Shown here piece by piece: positions 25,470 through 34,485 of a DNA stretch of 64,000 nt. The number at the start of each line of letters is the position of its first letter. Within the stretch, counting starts at the first letter, position 1. The translations under genes were made by a program, and so were the position numbers. This DNA is from Rikenellaceae bacterium (lineage in GTDB: Bacteria; Bacteroidota; Bacteroidia; Bacteroidales; Rikenellaceae), in NCBI GenBank assembly GCA_015060075.1, contig SUZE01000008.1, forward strand, positions 1 to 64,000, written 5' to 3'. The notes beneath the pieces are model-generated. The model made no database searches. It was not told the origin of the DNA and was given only the letters and a program-made list of their open reading frames with translations.

Positions 25470-25540
25470 CTTGACAGCCTTTATTTTTTTGTCTTGATAA
25501 CATTTGGAGTTCAGAGAGTCAAAAAAACTTCGCCACCATC

Positions 25541-25720
25541 CTGGACTCGACCGGCGGCAGCAGCCGAGAGCAGACCGAAGGGCGGTTGTTGCAATTGAAG
25601 ATTGTCGGGGTTGATGGGCGATGGGGCGAAAATTTATTTTCAGCCACAATCGCACAGCAAGCACGAAGCTTTGCGCAAGCAAACAACAACCGACCACAGA
25701 TGAGTCTGCCGAGGCGCCAC
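25541..25720. repeat. tRNA-associated repeat, copy C (second-half copy)
   Basis: 180 bp nearly identical to the end of copy B, forming a tandem pair separated by 71 bp. It abuts the inverted tRNA-Leu(CAG) 3' end at 25729-25746. No real gene is present in 25159-25770; open frames here are repeat translations. Confidence 0.85.
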
Positions 25721-25728
25721 ACGCTGAA

Positions 25729-25772
25729 CGAGCCCTATTCGGGCACAAAAAAGGAGTTCAACAGAACTCCTT
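25729..25772 (-). terminator. tRNA-Leu(CAG) terminator followed by inverted copy of the tRNA 3' end
   Basis: On the minus strand the tRNA is followed by the stem AAGGAGTTC/GAACTCCTT (25772-25751), a T-run, then GTGCCCGAATAGGGCTCG. That last segment mirrors the tRNA 3' end with one substitution and one deletion. Confidence 0.8.
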
Positions 25773-25773
25773 G

Positions 25774-25854
25774 TGCCCAGAATAGGACTCGAACCTACAC
25801 GCCTCTCAGCACTCGCACCTGAAACGAGCGCGTCTACCATTTCGCCATCTGGGC
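25774..25854 (-). tRNA. tRNA-Leu (anticodon CAG)
   Basis: 81 nt, acceptor GCCCAGA/TCTGGGC, long variable arm, anticodon loop TTCAGGT (CAG, decoding CUG), no encoded CCA. Strong promoter at 25865-25894. Its downstream flank is an uninterrupted version of the arrangement that the element disrupted at tRNA-Leu(TAG). Confidence 0.95.
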
Positions 25855-25864
25855 ATTGCGACCG

Positions 25865-25894
25865 CAAAGGTAACTAAAAAATCGCTAATTCCAA
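25865..25894 (-). promoter_or_regulatory. Promoter of tRNA-Leu(CAG)
   Basis: On the minus strand, TTG (25894-25892), 19-nt spacer, TACCTTTG (25872-25865). Confidence 0.75.
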
Positions 25895-25987
25895 CTTTGC
25901 TTCACTTTTTTTGTCGCTTTTTTGTCACTTTTATATCGCCTTGTTTTTAATTTTTCGGATTTAGTTAAAAAACTATTGTTTTTTTAG

Positions 25988-25995
25988 TATCTTTG
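25988..25995 (+). promoter_or_regulatory. -7 box of lepA
   Basis: TATCTTTG ends 8 nt before the lepA ATG, implying a leader of about 5 nt. The -33 element is weak. Confidence 0.6.
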
Positions 25996-26003
25996 CGCCG
26001 ATT

Positions 26004-27794
26004 ATGAAGAGAATTAGAAATTTTTGCATTATAGCCCATATTGACCATGGTAAATCTACCTTGGCAGACCGCTTGTTGGAGGCTACAAACACATTAAATC
26101 AACGAGAGATGCAGTCGCAGGTACTCGATGATATGGACCTCGAACGAGAAAAGGGTATCACGATTAAGTCGCACGCTATCCAGATGAACTATGTGGCGCG
26201 TGATGGCGAGAAATATACACTCAACCTTATTGACACCCCCGGACATGTCGATTTCTCGTACGAGGTGTCGCGTGCTATCGCTTCGTGCGAGGGTGCGTTG
26301 TTGGTTGTAGATGCTACGCAGGGTATTCAGGCGCAGACAATCTCGAACCTCTACCTCGCATTCGGTAATGACTTGGAGATTATCCCTGTGCTGAACAAAA
26401 TCGATATGCCTTCGGCGATGATTGACGAGGTGAAAGACCAGATTGTCGATTTGCTCGGTTGCGACCACGATGATATTCTTTGCGCTTCGGGTAAGACGGG
26501 CGAGGGCGTTGAGGAGGTATTGGAGGCGATTGTAAGTCGTGTTCCAGCTCCTAAGGGCGATGAGAATGCTCCATTGCAGGCGTTGATTTTCGACTCGGTA
26601 TTCAACCCGTTCCGAGGTATTATCGCCTATTTCCGCATATTCAACGGCTCAATCAGGAAGGGTGAACATGTAAAGTTCTTCAATACAGGCGAGGAGTACG
26701 ATGCCGATGAGATTGGCGTTTTGAAGTTGAAGATGCAGCCTTGCGCCGAGTTGAAGGCGGGCAATGTGGGATATATCTGTTCGGGTATCAAGGATTCGAA
26801 AGATGTGAAGGTGGGCGATACGATTACTTCTGTCGCAAAACCTTGTACGGAGGCTATTGCAGGCTTCGAAGATGTTAAGCCTATGGTCTTTGCGGGTGTC
26901 TATCCCGTTGAGGCAGACCAATACGAAGATTTACGCGCTTCGCTCGAAAAGTTGCAGCTGAATGATGCATCGCTGACTTTCGAGCCTGAGAGTTCGTTGG
27001 CTCTCGGCTTCGGTTTCCGTTGCGGATTCCTCGGATTGTTGCACATGGAGATTATTCAGGAGCGACTTTATCGCGAGTTCGATATGGATGTTATCACAAC
27101 CGTACCGAATGTGTCGTATAAGATTACAACCACCATGGGCGATGTTGTCGAGGTGCATAATCCATCGGGCTTGCCTGAGGTTACAAAGATTGCAAAGATT
27201 GAGGAGCCGTATATCCTTGCGCAGATTATCACCAAGGCGGACTTCCTTGGTCCTGTAATGAAACTCTGCATCGACAAGCGCGGAGTGTTGAAAAATCAGA
27301 CCTACATCACACAGGACCGTGTGGAGGTCAATTTCGAGATGCCTCTGTCGGAGATTGTCTTCGACTTCTACGATAAGTTGAAGAGCATTTCGAAGGGCTA
27401 CGCCTCGTTCGACTACCACCGTACGGGCTACGAGGTCAGCAAGTTGGCAAAGTTGGATATTTTGTTGAATGGCGACCCTGTCGATGCGTTGTCATCGTTG
27501 ATATATGCCGACCACGCCTACGACTTTGGTCGCAAGATGTGCGAGAAGTTGAAGGAGCTGATACCACGCCAGCAGTTTGATATTGCCATTCAGGCGGCTA
27601 TCGGAGCTAAGATTATCGCTCGCGAAACTGTTAAGGCGGTGCGTAAAGATGTTACTGCAAAGTGTTATGGAGGCGATATTTCGCGTAAGCGTAAGTTGCT
27701 CGAAAAGCAGAAGGCAGGAAAGAAGCGTATGCGCCAGATTGGTCAGGTGCAGGTGCCGCAGACAGCCTTCCTTGCAGTCTTGAAGATGGATTAA
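26004..27794 (+). CDS. lepA: Elongation factor 4 (LepA)
   Basis: This 596-aa translational GTPase binds the ribosome and affects elongation and back-translocation under stress. G1 is AHIDHGKST (about 11-19), G3 is DTPGHVDF (about 77-84) and G4 is NKID (about 131-134). The LepA-specific C-terminus contains [13 protein letters not shown] and the basic segment [23 protein letters not shown]. Length matches the family. It is followed after 62 bp by an acyl-CoA ligase gene; the gap contains a GCTAATG heptamer array. Confidence 0.96.
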   Translation: MKRIRNFCIIAHIDHGKSTLADRLLEATNTLNQREMQSQVLDDMDLEREKGITIKSHAIQMNYVARDGEKYTLNLIDTPGHVDFSYEVSRAIASCEGALLVVDATQGIQAQTISNLYLAFGNDLEIIPVLNKIDMPSAMIDEVKDQIVDLLGCDHDDILCASGKTGEGVEEVLEAIVSRVPAPKGDENAPLQALIFDSVFNPFRGIIAYFRIFNGSIRKGEHVKFFNTGEEYDADEIGVLKLKMQPCAELKAGNVGYICSGIKDSKDVKVGDTITSVAKPCTEAIAGFEDVKPMVFAGVYPVEADQYEDLRASLEKLQLNDASLTFEPESSLALGFGFRCGFLGLLHMEIIQERLYREFDMDVITTVPNVSYKITTTMGDVVEVHNPSGLPEVTKIAKIEEPYILAQIITKADFLGPVMKLCIDKRGVLKNQTYITQDRVEVNFEMPLSEIVFDFYDKLKSISKGYASFDYHRTGYEVSKLAKLDILLNGDPVDALSSLIYADHAYDFGRKMCEKLKELIPRQQFDIAIQAAIGAKIIARETVKAVRKDVTAKCYGGDISRKRKLLEKQKAGKKRMRQIGQVQVPQTAFLAVLKMD

Positions 27795-27818
27795 ATTGAT
27801 AGGTTTAATTTTAATTTA

Positions 27819-27846
27819 GCTAATGGCTAATGGCCAATGGCTAAGA
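27819..27846. repeat. GCTAATG heptamer array
   Basis: Four units (GCTAATG, GCTAATG, GCCAATG, GCTAAGA), ending 10 nt before the ligase start codon. Confidence 0.7.
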
Positions 27847-27856
27847 GCTGAAAAAT

Positions 27857-29740
27857 ATGAAAAAAACAATTATAGACCTATTCGAGTCATCCGTTGAGAA
27901 ATTTGGCGACAAGCCGTTTTTGCTCGAAAAGACGACCAACGAATTTGAGCCTACTACATACGCCGAGACTCGCGAGATAGCCTTGAAAACGGGTGCCGGA
28001 CTTGCTGCGCTCGGCATTAAGCCAAAGCAGGCAGTTTCGATTTTGGCGGAGGGTTGCAATGCGTGGATTACCTCGGAATTGGGACTCTTGTATGCAGGTG
28101 CTGTCAGCGTGCCGCTGTCGATAAAGTTGGAGGAGGCAAACGACCTATTGTTCCGTCTGCGCCACGCAGAGGTTTGTACAATTTTCGTATCTCGCAACCA
28201 ACTCCCGAAGATTCGTAATATCCGTGAGCAGTTACCACTCTTGAAGCATATCATCGTATGGGGTGATATCGAGTTACAAGAGGGTGAGATAAGCCTTGCG
28301 GAGTTGAATGCAATGGGCGAAAAGTACCTTGCCGAGCATCGTGAGGAGTTCTTGGCTATCGGTCGTGCAATTCAGAATAATGACTACGCCACAATCACCT
28401 ACACTTCGGGTACTACGGCAGACCCTAAGGGTGTAATTTTGACTCATCGTAACTATACCGCAAATGTTGAGCAGGCTCTAACTCGTATCTCGATTCCTTC
28501 GGACTATACAATGTTTATCATCTTGCCACTCGACCACTGCTTTGCCCATGTTGCAGGCTTCTATATTATGGTGGCTTGTGGTGCTTCGGTGGCGACAACA
28601 CAAGTTGGTCGCACCCCACTCGAAACATTGAAGAATGTACCTGTAAATATCCGCGAGGTTAAGCCTCATGTATTGTTGTCCGTTCCTGCGTTGGCAAAGA
28701 ATTTCCGCAAGAACATCGAGGCTTCGATTCACAAGCAGGGACCAAAGGTTGAGAAACTATTTAAGTTTGCATTGAAGGTTGCCTACGAGTATAATCAAGA
28801 TGGCTACACCAAGGGCAAGGGTTGGCGTTTTGTGCTGAAACCGCTTGTGGCGCTGTTCGATAAGATTCTCTTCGAGAAGGTGCGCCAAGGCTTTGGTGGC
28901 AATATCAAGTTCTTTGTTGGTGGTGGGGCACTGCTCGACTCGGAGTTGCAACGATTCTTCTACGCTGTGGGTATGCCGATGTTGCAGGGCTATGGTCTTT
29001 CGGAGGCTACACCTATTATCTCGGCAAACTCGCTCGGCAAGGGGCGTCATCGCTTTGGCTCTTCGGGTAAGGTTATTCAGCCTTTGGAGTTGAAGATTCT
29101 TGACAACGATGGCAACGAAATGCCATTGGGTGAGAAGGGTGAAATCGTTATCAAGGGCGAGAATGTTATGGCGGGTTATTGGAAAAACCCTTCGGCAACG
29201 GCTGAAACCGTTGTTGATGGCTGGTTGCATACGGGTGATATGGGATATATGGGCAAAGATGGATTTCTCTATGTTCTCGGTCGCTTCAAGAGCCTTTTGA
29301 TTTCGAGCGATGGCGAGAAGTATAGTCCGGAGGGTATGGAGGAGGCTATGGTGGATAAGTCGCCATATATCGACCAGATTATCTTGCACAACAACCAAAA
29401 TCCTTATACTATCGCTATCGTAGTGCCAAACAAGGAGGCATTGCGCAGAGAGGTTGGTAACGATGCTGCAAAGGCAGCGGAGTTGATTGATGCCGAGATT
29501 CGCAAGTACCGCACAGGTGGCGAGTTTGGCGAGGAGTTCCCTGACCGTTGGTTGCCTGCGGCTTTGGCGATTGTCGATGAGGCATTTACCGAGCAGAACG
29601 GATTGGTTAATAGTACGATGAAGGTTGTTCGCAACAAGGTTGAGAGCCATTTTGCCGACCGCATCGACTACGCCTACACTGCCGAGGGTAAGCAGTTGCT
29701 TAACAAGAAGAATCTGGAGTCGTTGTCGAAGTTATTATAA
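27857..29740 (+). CDS. Long-chain fatty acid--CoA ligase (AMP-forming)
   Basis: This 627-aa member of the AMP-dependent synthetase family activates fatty acids to acyl-CoA by way of acyl-AMP. The phosphate-binding loop is TYTSGTTADPKGVILTH (about 176-192). The adenine motif is GYGLSEATPIIS (about 377-388), and the hinge region has TGDMGYMGKDGFLYVLGR (about 458-475). It resembles the COG1022 group. No signal peptide; probably cytoplasmic or membrane-peripheral. The ORF6N gene follows after 2 bp. Confidence 0.9.
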   Translation: MKKTIIDLFESSVEKFGDKPFLLEKTTNEFEPTTYAETREIALKTGAGLAALGIKPKQAVSILAEGCNAWITSELGLLYAGAVSVPLSIKLEEANDLLFRLRHAEVCTIFVSRNQLPKIRNIREQLPLLKHIIVWGDIELQEGEISLAELNAMGEKYLAEHREEFLAIGRAIQNNDYATITYTSGTTADPKGVILTHRNYTANVEQALTRISIPSDYTMFIILPLDHCFAHVAGFYIMVACGASVATTQVGRTPLETLKNVPVNIREVKPHVLLSVPALAKNFRKNIEASIHKQGPKVEKLFKFALKVAYEYNQDGYTKGKGWRFVLKPLVALFDKILFEKVRQGFGGNIKFFVGGGALLDSELQRFFYAVGMPMLQGYGLSEATPIISANSLGKGRHRFGSSGKVIQPLELKILDNDGNEMPLGEKGEIVIKGENVMAGYWKNPSATAETVVDGWLHTGDMGYMGKDGFLYVLGRFKSLLISSDGEKYSPEGMEEAMVDKSPYIDQIILHNNQNPYTIAIVVPNKEALRREVGNDAAKAAELIDAEIRKYRTGGEFGEEFPDRWLPAALAIVDEAFTEQNGLVNSTMKVVRNKVESHFADRIDYAYTAEGKQLLNKKNLESLSKLL

Positions 29741-29742
29741 TA

Positions 29743-30333
29743 ATGAAGTATATTATGGCTACTCACGAGGTTTCCCCTATACAGAGCAAGATATATGAGA
29801 TTCGTGGTCAGCGTGTGATGCTCGACTTCGACTTGGCAGCGTTGTATCAGGTGGAGACGAGGGTACTGAAACAGGCGGTACGCAGAAATATAGAACGCTT
29901 CCCCGATGATTTTATGTTTAGACTTTCTGATGCAGAGGCTAAACACTTGATTTCCATAGGGGTATCACAAAATGTGATATCTCCCAATTACAATATAGGA
30001 ACATCGAGTATGTTTGCTTTCACGGAGGAGGGTGTTGCTATGCTGTCGGGTATTTTGCGTAGTAAAGTTGCCATAAACGCCAATATCGCCATTATGCGAG
30101 CCTTTGTTGCAATGCGTAACTATATAACTACCACCTCGACCGTTACAGCAGAGTTGGCAGAGATAAGAGCAAAGTTGGCGTTATTGGAGCGTAACGATGA
30201 AGATAATGCCGAGGCGATAAATGACCTTTCGGAGGATATGCGCAAAGAGTTGGATAATCTCTATTTGGCAATTGCCGAACTCTCCGTAAAGAAGGCAAAA
30301 ACCGATGAACCAAGAAGACCAATCGGATTTTGA
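29743..30333 (+). CDS. ORF6N-domain protein
   Basis: This 196-aa protein has an ORF6N (KilA-N-like) DNA-binding domain over about residues 13-100: IYEIRGQRVMLDFDLAALYQVETRVLKQAVRRN and MFAFTEEGVAMLSGILRS. A helical C-terminus (about 125-190) follows. ORF6N domains are common in phage and mobile-element proteins and as stand-alone Bacteroidota genes; a transcriptional or phage-related role is possible but not shown. It lies just upstream of tRNA-Gly and may share its transcript, because no separate promoter is obvious for the tRNA. Confidence 0.85.
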   Translation: MKYIMATHEVSPIQSKIYEIRGQRVMLDFDLAALYQVETRVLKQAVRRNIERFPDDFMFRLSDAEAKHLISIGVSQNVISPNYNIGTSSMFAFTEEGVAMLSGILRSKVAINANIAIMRAFVAMRNYITTTSTVTAELAEIRAKLALLERNDEDNAEAINDLSEDMRKELDNLYLAIAELSVKKAKTDEPRRPIGF

Positions 30334-30348
30334 TAGAATAAATAGGTT

Positions 30349-30421
30349 GCGGTAGTAGCTCAGTTGGTAGAGCATTGGCTTCCCAAGCCAAGGGTCACGA
30401 GTTCGAGTCTCGCCTACCGCT
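30349..30421 (+). tRNA. tRNA-Gly (anticodon CCC)
   Basis: 73 nt, acceptor GCGGTAG/CTACCGC, T arm GTTCGAGTC, anticodon loop TTCCCAA (CCC). CCA is not encoded. A terminator hairpin follows at 30431-30454. Confidence 0.93.
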
Positions 30422-30430
30422 CACGAAAAA

Positions 30431-30454
30431 GACCTCGTTTCGGAGGTCTTTTTT
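30431..30454 (+). terminator. Terminator of tRNA-Gly
   Basis: The stem GACCTC-gtttcg-GAGGTC with A-rich upstream and TTTTTT downstream is a classic intrinsic terminator. Confidence 0.9.
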
Positions 30455-30669
30455 GTTCGCTTCGGCGAGACTCGTTCAAGCGGTGGCGCAGCAGCAATAT
30501 CTTGTCGGGCAAATGTTCTGCATTCTTAAAGTCATTGAGCGTATGGCCATTTGCGTGCAAGCCCCCCCCAAAAAATATCCATCCACTCAACACCTTATTG
30601 CCGTTGGCAATTCCGACAATCTATTGCATGTTCTACTGCGGCGGTCGTTCGAATCCCGTCTACCGCTCA
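30455..30669. other. Decayed tRNA-associated segment with mirrored and duplicated tRNA-Gly 3' ends
   Basis: GGCGAGACTCG (30464-30474) is the inverted tRNA 3' end. It is followed by CTCGTTCAAGCGGTGGCGC, similar to the junction at copy C. At the far end, GTTCGAATCCCGTCTACCGC (30647-30666) is a direct, three-mismatch copy of the tRNA T-arm/acceptor 3' strand. There is no gene. It looks like a degenerate relative of the tRNA-Leu-flanking repeat or the scar of a lost integrated element. Confidence 0.6.
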
Positions 30670-30675
30670 AAGAGA

Positions 30676-30705
30676 GAGCCTGTCTAACAGAAATTAGGCA
30701 GGCTC
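30676..30705. terminator. Stem-loop downstream of the DUF4301 gene
   Basis: GAGCCTGTCTAA pairs with TTAGGCAGGCTC (one wobble pair) around a short loop. It could terminate the minus-strand gene. Confidence 0.6.
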
Positions 30706-30726
30706 ATCTTCTATACTCTCAACAGT

Positions 30727-32160
30727 TTATTGGTGTTGCGGGCGGAGCAGGTCCTGCACAACCTTAACAGGCGAAAAAGTTGAGATAGGAACATCAACAA
30801 ATATGGTGTTCCACTTTGCCATAGCGCCATTCCACAAACCCGGTAACTCCTGCGCACGCAACTCGCGACCGCCACTCGACTTCGAAGAGATAAAGCCCGT
30901 CTTCGGGTCTGTGTAGCCCATCAAGTCGAACTTCGAGCCATCTGCTCGGCGCACTCCACATACCAAATCCACAGGGTTGAAGTGAGTAGCCTCCTTCATC
31001 AGTGGCATATCCTCGGCACTTATCTGACTCGATTCGGCAATTTGCAACGACTGTGTACCGTCATCATTCTTAACCCAGAATGGGCCACCGCCCGGCTCAC
31101 CCTCGTTACGTACCATACCACAAATACGGATAGGGCGGTCGAGCAATGACTCCACCAATGCAGCATCATACTTGGCAGGAAGTTTGGTGCAGAGTTTATG
31201 CTCTACAAACTCGGCAACCTCCTTTAAATCGGCAGAGCCACTACGCAACGCCTTCAAGTGGGCGAAAGTCTGTGCTTGGAGGTCGAGCAACACACCTGCT
31301 AATGCCTTCTTGTAGCGGATAGTATCGCCACGCAGGGCATCTGTTGTTACATTGTCGATATTTTTTACGAAGATTACATCTGCCTCGATATCGTTCAAGT
31401 TCGACAATAACGCTCCGTGTCCGGCAGGGCGGAACAACAACTTGCCCTCATCGGTAAGGAATGGGGTGTTGTCAGGATTTACCGCTATGGTGTCGGTTGA
31501 AGACTTTTGCTCCGAGAAAGAGATGTCGTACTTGATGCCGAATTTATCCTCATACTTGGCTACACGCTCATCAAGCAAAGCCTTGAATGCTGCCTTATGT
31601 TCCGGAGATACAGTGAAGTGGAGTCGTGATACGCCCTTTGATGCTCCATACTGCGCACCCTCCATCAAGTGCTCTTCAATCGCCTTGCGTGCGCCATCAG
31701 GATAGTTGTGGAAAGTAACTAATCCCTTTGGCTTTGCACCGTAGTTAAGACCTTCTTTGATAATTGCTGAAACAACTGCCTTGTCATCGCTGAAATCTAC
31801 TCCCGTAGCCTTCAACTCTTCGTAGAATGCAAACTTTTCGATATTTTGCAGGAGGGTGTCGATGCCCTTACCTCGCTTATCGTCATTTACAAATTCAAAC
31901 AACTCCTTAAACATTCGCGTTGCCGCACCCGATGCAGGAACAAATTTTACCACTTCGAGCTGCTCGGCTGTCGCTTCATAGTGTTTGATGGCAATATCGC
32001 AAGCCTCTTCCGTGAGTATGGTGATACCATCTTCGGGCGAAGCGGCTTTTACGACTTCGAGAGAGGGAAAACCTTGGCGGAACGCCTCAATCTGTTTTTC
32101 GACTTGCGCCACGGTAAGCCCATGTGCCTCAATTTCATGAATCTGTTTTTCGTTGAACAT
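30727..32160 (-). CDS. DUF4301 family protein
   Basis: This 477-aa cytoplasmic protein is conserved in Bacteroidota. It begins MFNEKQIHEIEAHGLTVAQVEKQIEAF and contains FVPASGAATRMFKELFEF (about 74-91), GLVTFHNYPDGARKAIEEHL and FRPAGHGALLSNLN. The PASGAATRM segment resembles a nucleotide-sugar pyrophosphorylase-like loop, so an NTP-transferase-related fold is possible, but the function is not established. It is a single gene with a promoter at 32200-32207 and a leader of about 36 nt. Confidence 0.85.
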   Translation of the reverse strand: MFNEKQIHEIEAHGLTVAQVEKQIEAFRQGFPSLEVVKAASPEDGITILTEEACDIAIKHYEATAEQLEVVKFVPASGAATRMFKELFEFVNDDKRGKGIDTLLQNIEKFAFYEELKATGVDFSDDKAVVSAIIKEGLNYGAKPKGLVTFHNYPDGARKAIEEHLMEGAQYGASKGVSRLHFTVSPEHKAAFKALLDERVAKYEDKFGIKYDISFSEQKSSTDTIAVNPDNTPFLTDEGKLLFRPAGHGALLSNLNDIEADVIFVKNIDNVTTDALRGDTIRYKKALAGVLLDLQAQTFAHLKALRSGSADLKEVAEFVEHKLCTKLPAKYDAALVESLLDRPIRICGMVRNEGEPGGGPFWVKNDDGTQSLQIAESSQISAEDMPLMKEATHFNPVDLVCGVRRADGSKFDLMGYTDPKTGFISSKSSGGRELRAQELPGLWNGAMAKWNTIFVDVPISTFSPVKVVQDLLRPQHQ

Positions 32161-32199
32161 GGTTGTATGTTTTTTAGATTTTGTGCTCTATATTTTAAT

Positions 32200-32207
32200 C
32201 AAAGGTA
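32200..32207 (-). promoter_or_regulatory. -7 box of the DUF4301 gene
   Basis: The minus strand reads TACCTTTG, about 40 nt before the start codon. Confidence 0.65.
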
Positions 32208-32345
32208 ACGATTTTTTTGGGAATAAAAAAGTCGTATAGAGATTATTTTACTTTTTTGACGATATTTTCCAACTTGCTTTAATCCCTGCGAGAAGAATTG
32301 GCATATTTTTTGGCTCAAAGAGGTAGTTGCTTATACCTATCTGCG

Positions 32346-32711
32346 ATGAGAAAAATTGTTATTTACTCTCGGCATGCCGAGGTTAGAGCCCTAATAAGAG
32401 GGTTGTTATCCGATATCGAAGCCTATTTTGTACCGGCATCCTCGCGTGAAGAGTTGTTCAAAATCTGTCAAACCACCAAATGCGATTTGGTGCTGACCGA
32501 TGATGTCAGAATGTTTATGAATGGCTCCGATGCTATTTTGCAGATTCGACAAGAAGGCTATCTACCACAGATATTCGTGATGTCGTATGACCTATCGGAA
32601 GATACGATTACAGCCCTACTCGAAGAGGGTGTAAATCAGTTTATATCTCTACCTGTTGCCCCCGAACGACTTTGTCACAAGGTTGCAACGCAATATCGAG
32701 AATTGGTATGA
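32346..32711 (+). CDS. Stand-alone receiver-like domain protein
   Basis: 121 aa, starting MRKIVIYSRHAEVRALIRGL. The fold pattern is that of a response-regulator receiver. An acidic pair replaces the phospho-acceptor loop (LVLTDDVRM, about 46-54), and the C-terminal ISLPVAP has Leu where active receivers have the conserved Lys. It may therefore be a non-phosphorylated pseudo-receiver acting by protein contact. It overlaps the next gene by ATGA and heads a four-gene coupled operon. Confidence 0.65.
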   Translation: MRKIVIYSRHAEVRALIRGLLSDIEAYFVPASSREELFKICQTTKCDLVLTDDVRMFMNGSDAILQIRQEGYLPQIFVMSYDLSEDTITALLEEGVNQFISLPVAPERLCHKVATQYRELV

Positions 32712-33526
32712 TAGAGTTCGTTGAAGAGGTGTTGGCTATTGCACTCGCCTTACCATTGTTGGTGATGACCATACATCTGGTTTATGTTTTTCGCAGATGG
32801 CTGATATCCCATGCCACTGTCCGATGTGTGGCGCAAATTTCGGCAATGCTTGTGGCAGAAGAGGAACCGAGTGATAAGGAGATACGCTCCTTACGAATTA
32901 GATTTACGAAAGGGATTATACACGATGCAGTAAATTTTATCTCGGAGTATATATATGGCAGGTCACTCAATCGTCTATCATTGATTGTTGAGGTGTGTGC
33001 GGTTGATTATACTCCTATATTTTATGGGCGATTCGGTGAGATTGCGACACTTATCGAGGCATATCCGGACCATGCCATACGATATATTTCTCGCCTTGAC
33101 TATCCACTCTCTTGGTATGATGTTGCACTCTTGTCGCAACTCATGCGCCGAGCAGGAACACCGATAGCTTATACCCCTCTGCTGATATCGCAAAATCGCA
33201 ATCTGCAACTTATAGGGCTCTATCTTTGCGAACACTTCTCGATAGTCGATGCAGAGCCACATCTGCAACGATTGGCCGGCTCGGAGGATAGCGAAATATC
33301 CTACATTGCGCTACTATCACTCTGCTCTATTCGTGGTGACATATCGACTTCGCAGGTAGGTAGGGCGCTGGGAGGGCTTTTGCCATATCAACGAGCCGCT
33401 TTTCTTCGCCACGCTGTACATGCTTGTTATTCGTTGCGTTCGTGTGCACATCTGCTTAATAAGAGGGAGGGGCAGCTCTTCTTGCAACGCATAAACTCTT
33501 ATAAATGCCGGATTGTATGCAACTAA
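32708..33526 (+). CDS. Membrane-anchored HEAT-like repeat protein
   Basis: 272 aa, starting at the ATGA overlap (MIEFVEEVLAIALALPLLVM). It has one N-terminal membrane helix (about 7-27), then an alpha-helical cytoplasmic region whose paired helices look HEAT-like (LLISQNRNLQLIGLYLCEHF, YIALLSLCSIRG). No catalytic motif is visible. The C-terminus overlaps the next gene. It probably acts as a scaffold with its neighbours; the specific function is unknown. Confidence 0.6.
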   Translation: MIEFVEEVLAIALALPLLVMTIHLVYVFRRWLISHATVRCVAQISAMLVAEEEPSDKEIRSLRIRFTKGIIHDAVNFISEYIYGRSLNRLSLIVEVCAVDYTPIFYGRFGEIATLIEAYPDHAIRYISRLDYPLSWYDVALLSQLMRRAGTPIAYTPLLISQNRNLQLIGLYLCEHFSIVDAEPHLQRLAGSEDSEISYIALLSLCSIRGDISTSQVGRALGGLLPYQRAAFLRHAVHACYSLRSCAHLLNKREGQLFLQRINSYKCRIVCN

Positions 33527-34485
33527 TATCACTACTATTGTTTCTGTTTTCGGCTCTACTGTTTGTTGGAGCCATACTATTTGTTGCGATATGGCATCGG
33601 ACATCTCGTAACAGTTCTGCTGTGAAGATTCTAAATGAGGGTATCGGACATATTGGGGTGTCGGCAGTTGTGGCGTATCCCAATACCCCGCAACCTCTTA
33701 TCGCTCTGCTCGAAGAGGAGTATCCTCGCAGTGAGGCTGTTATCGTTACCGACCTCGAACACTTTCTCTCTCCATTCGGGGAGTTGATACAACGATTCCA
33801 CCTTGTAAAGGTAAATCATGCGCATTTGTTAGGTGTTCGTTCGCTATATCGTTCTCGCCATCGTGCATTTAGGCGTGTTGTGATGGTCGATTTGCCGATT
33901 GAATCTCGCCATCGTGCATTAGATGTCGCCAAAGAGGTTGCAACCTATGACTATATTCTGCAACTGCAAGGGGAGAGTGTAGTCGCACACGATGCACTCG
34001 CCTATTGCGCCAATATTATAGCCTCGCATCACGCCACCGCAAATATCTCTATGCGCAGCCTTATAGGAGCAGAGGTTCATCTCGAAAGGTGTGATGCATC
34101 TGATAAACGAGATATTATCCATATACTTTCCGATAGAATATTGGCTTGGCATAGTGGTGGCTCATGTCTTGCTATATGTGCGATATTTATACCGGCTTTG
34201 TTTGTTCTTATGGCGCACTTGTCGAATAGTAGAGTTGTACTGCTTGTGGCAGTGACAATCTTACTATCACTTGCGTTTTGTCTGTATGTTTCGTGCCGTG
34301 TGATGACCGAAAAGAGTCTATTTAAGACACTCGGCACAATATTGTACAATTTTTATCGCTTTTTGATTGAAAGAGTTAAAAATTTTCACTATCTTTACAA
34401 GGAGAGGATAGACCGCAGTCGAATCCTGACCAAGGGCGTTGCGGTGATTAATAGAATAAGAAAAACCAACCGAGAATCACCATGA
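33505..34485 (+). CDS. Membrane protein with glycosyltransferase-2-like fold, probably degenerate
   Basis: This 326-aa protein has an N-terminal membrane helix (about 7-29) and two near the C-terminus (about 222-268), separated by a GT2-like domain (VSAVVAYPNTPQPLIALLEEEYP, about 51-74; EVATYDYILQLQGESVV, about 144-160). The DxD-type metal motif expected in active GT2 enzymes is replaced by QLQGES. It has the architecture of membrane GT2 proteins but may be non-catalytic. An alternative start is at 33517. It overlaps both neighbours (ATGA with cysQ). Confidence 0.6.
   Translation: MPDCMQLISLLLFLFSALLFVGAILFVAIWHRTSRNSSAVKILNEGIGHIGVSAVVAYPNTPQPLIALLEEEYPRSEAVIVTDLEHFLSPFGELIQRFHLVKVNHAHLLGVRSLYRSRHRAFRRVVMVDLPIESRHRALDVAKEVATYDYILQLQGESVVAHDALAYCANIIASHHATANISMRSLIGAEVHLERCDASDKRDIIHILSDRILAWHSGGSCLAICAIFIPALFVLMAHLSNSRVVLLVAVTILLSLAFCLYVSCRVMTEKSLFKTLGTILYNFYRFLIERVKNFHYLYKERIDRSRILTKGVAVINRIRKTNRESP

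Noticed and set aside
25159..25760. Several overlapping open frames of 60-120 codons
   Set aside because: They are translations of the duplicated non-coding repeat, and near-identical peptides recur in tandem copies without gene features.
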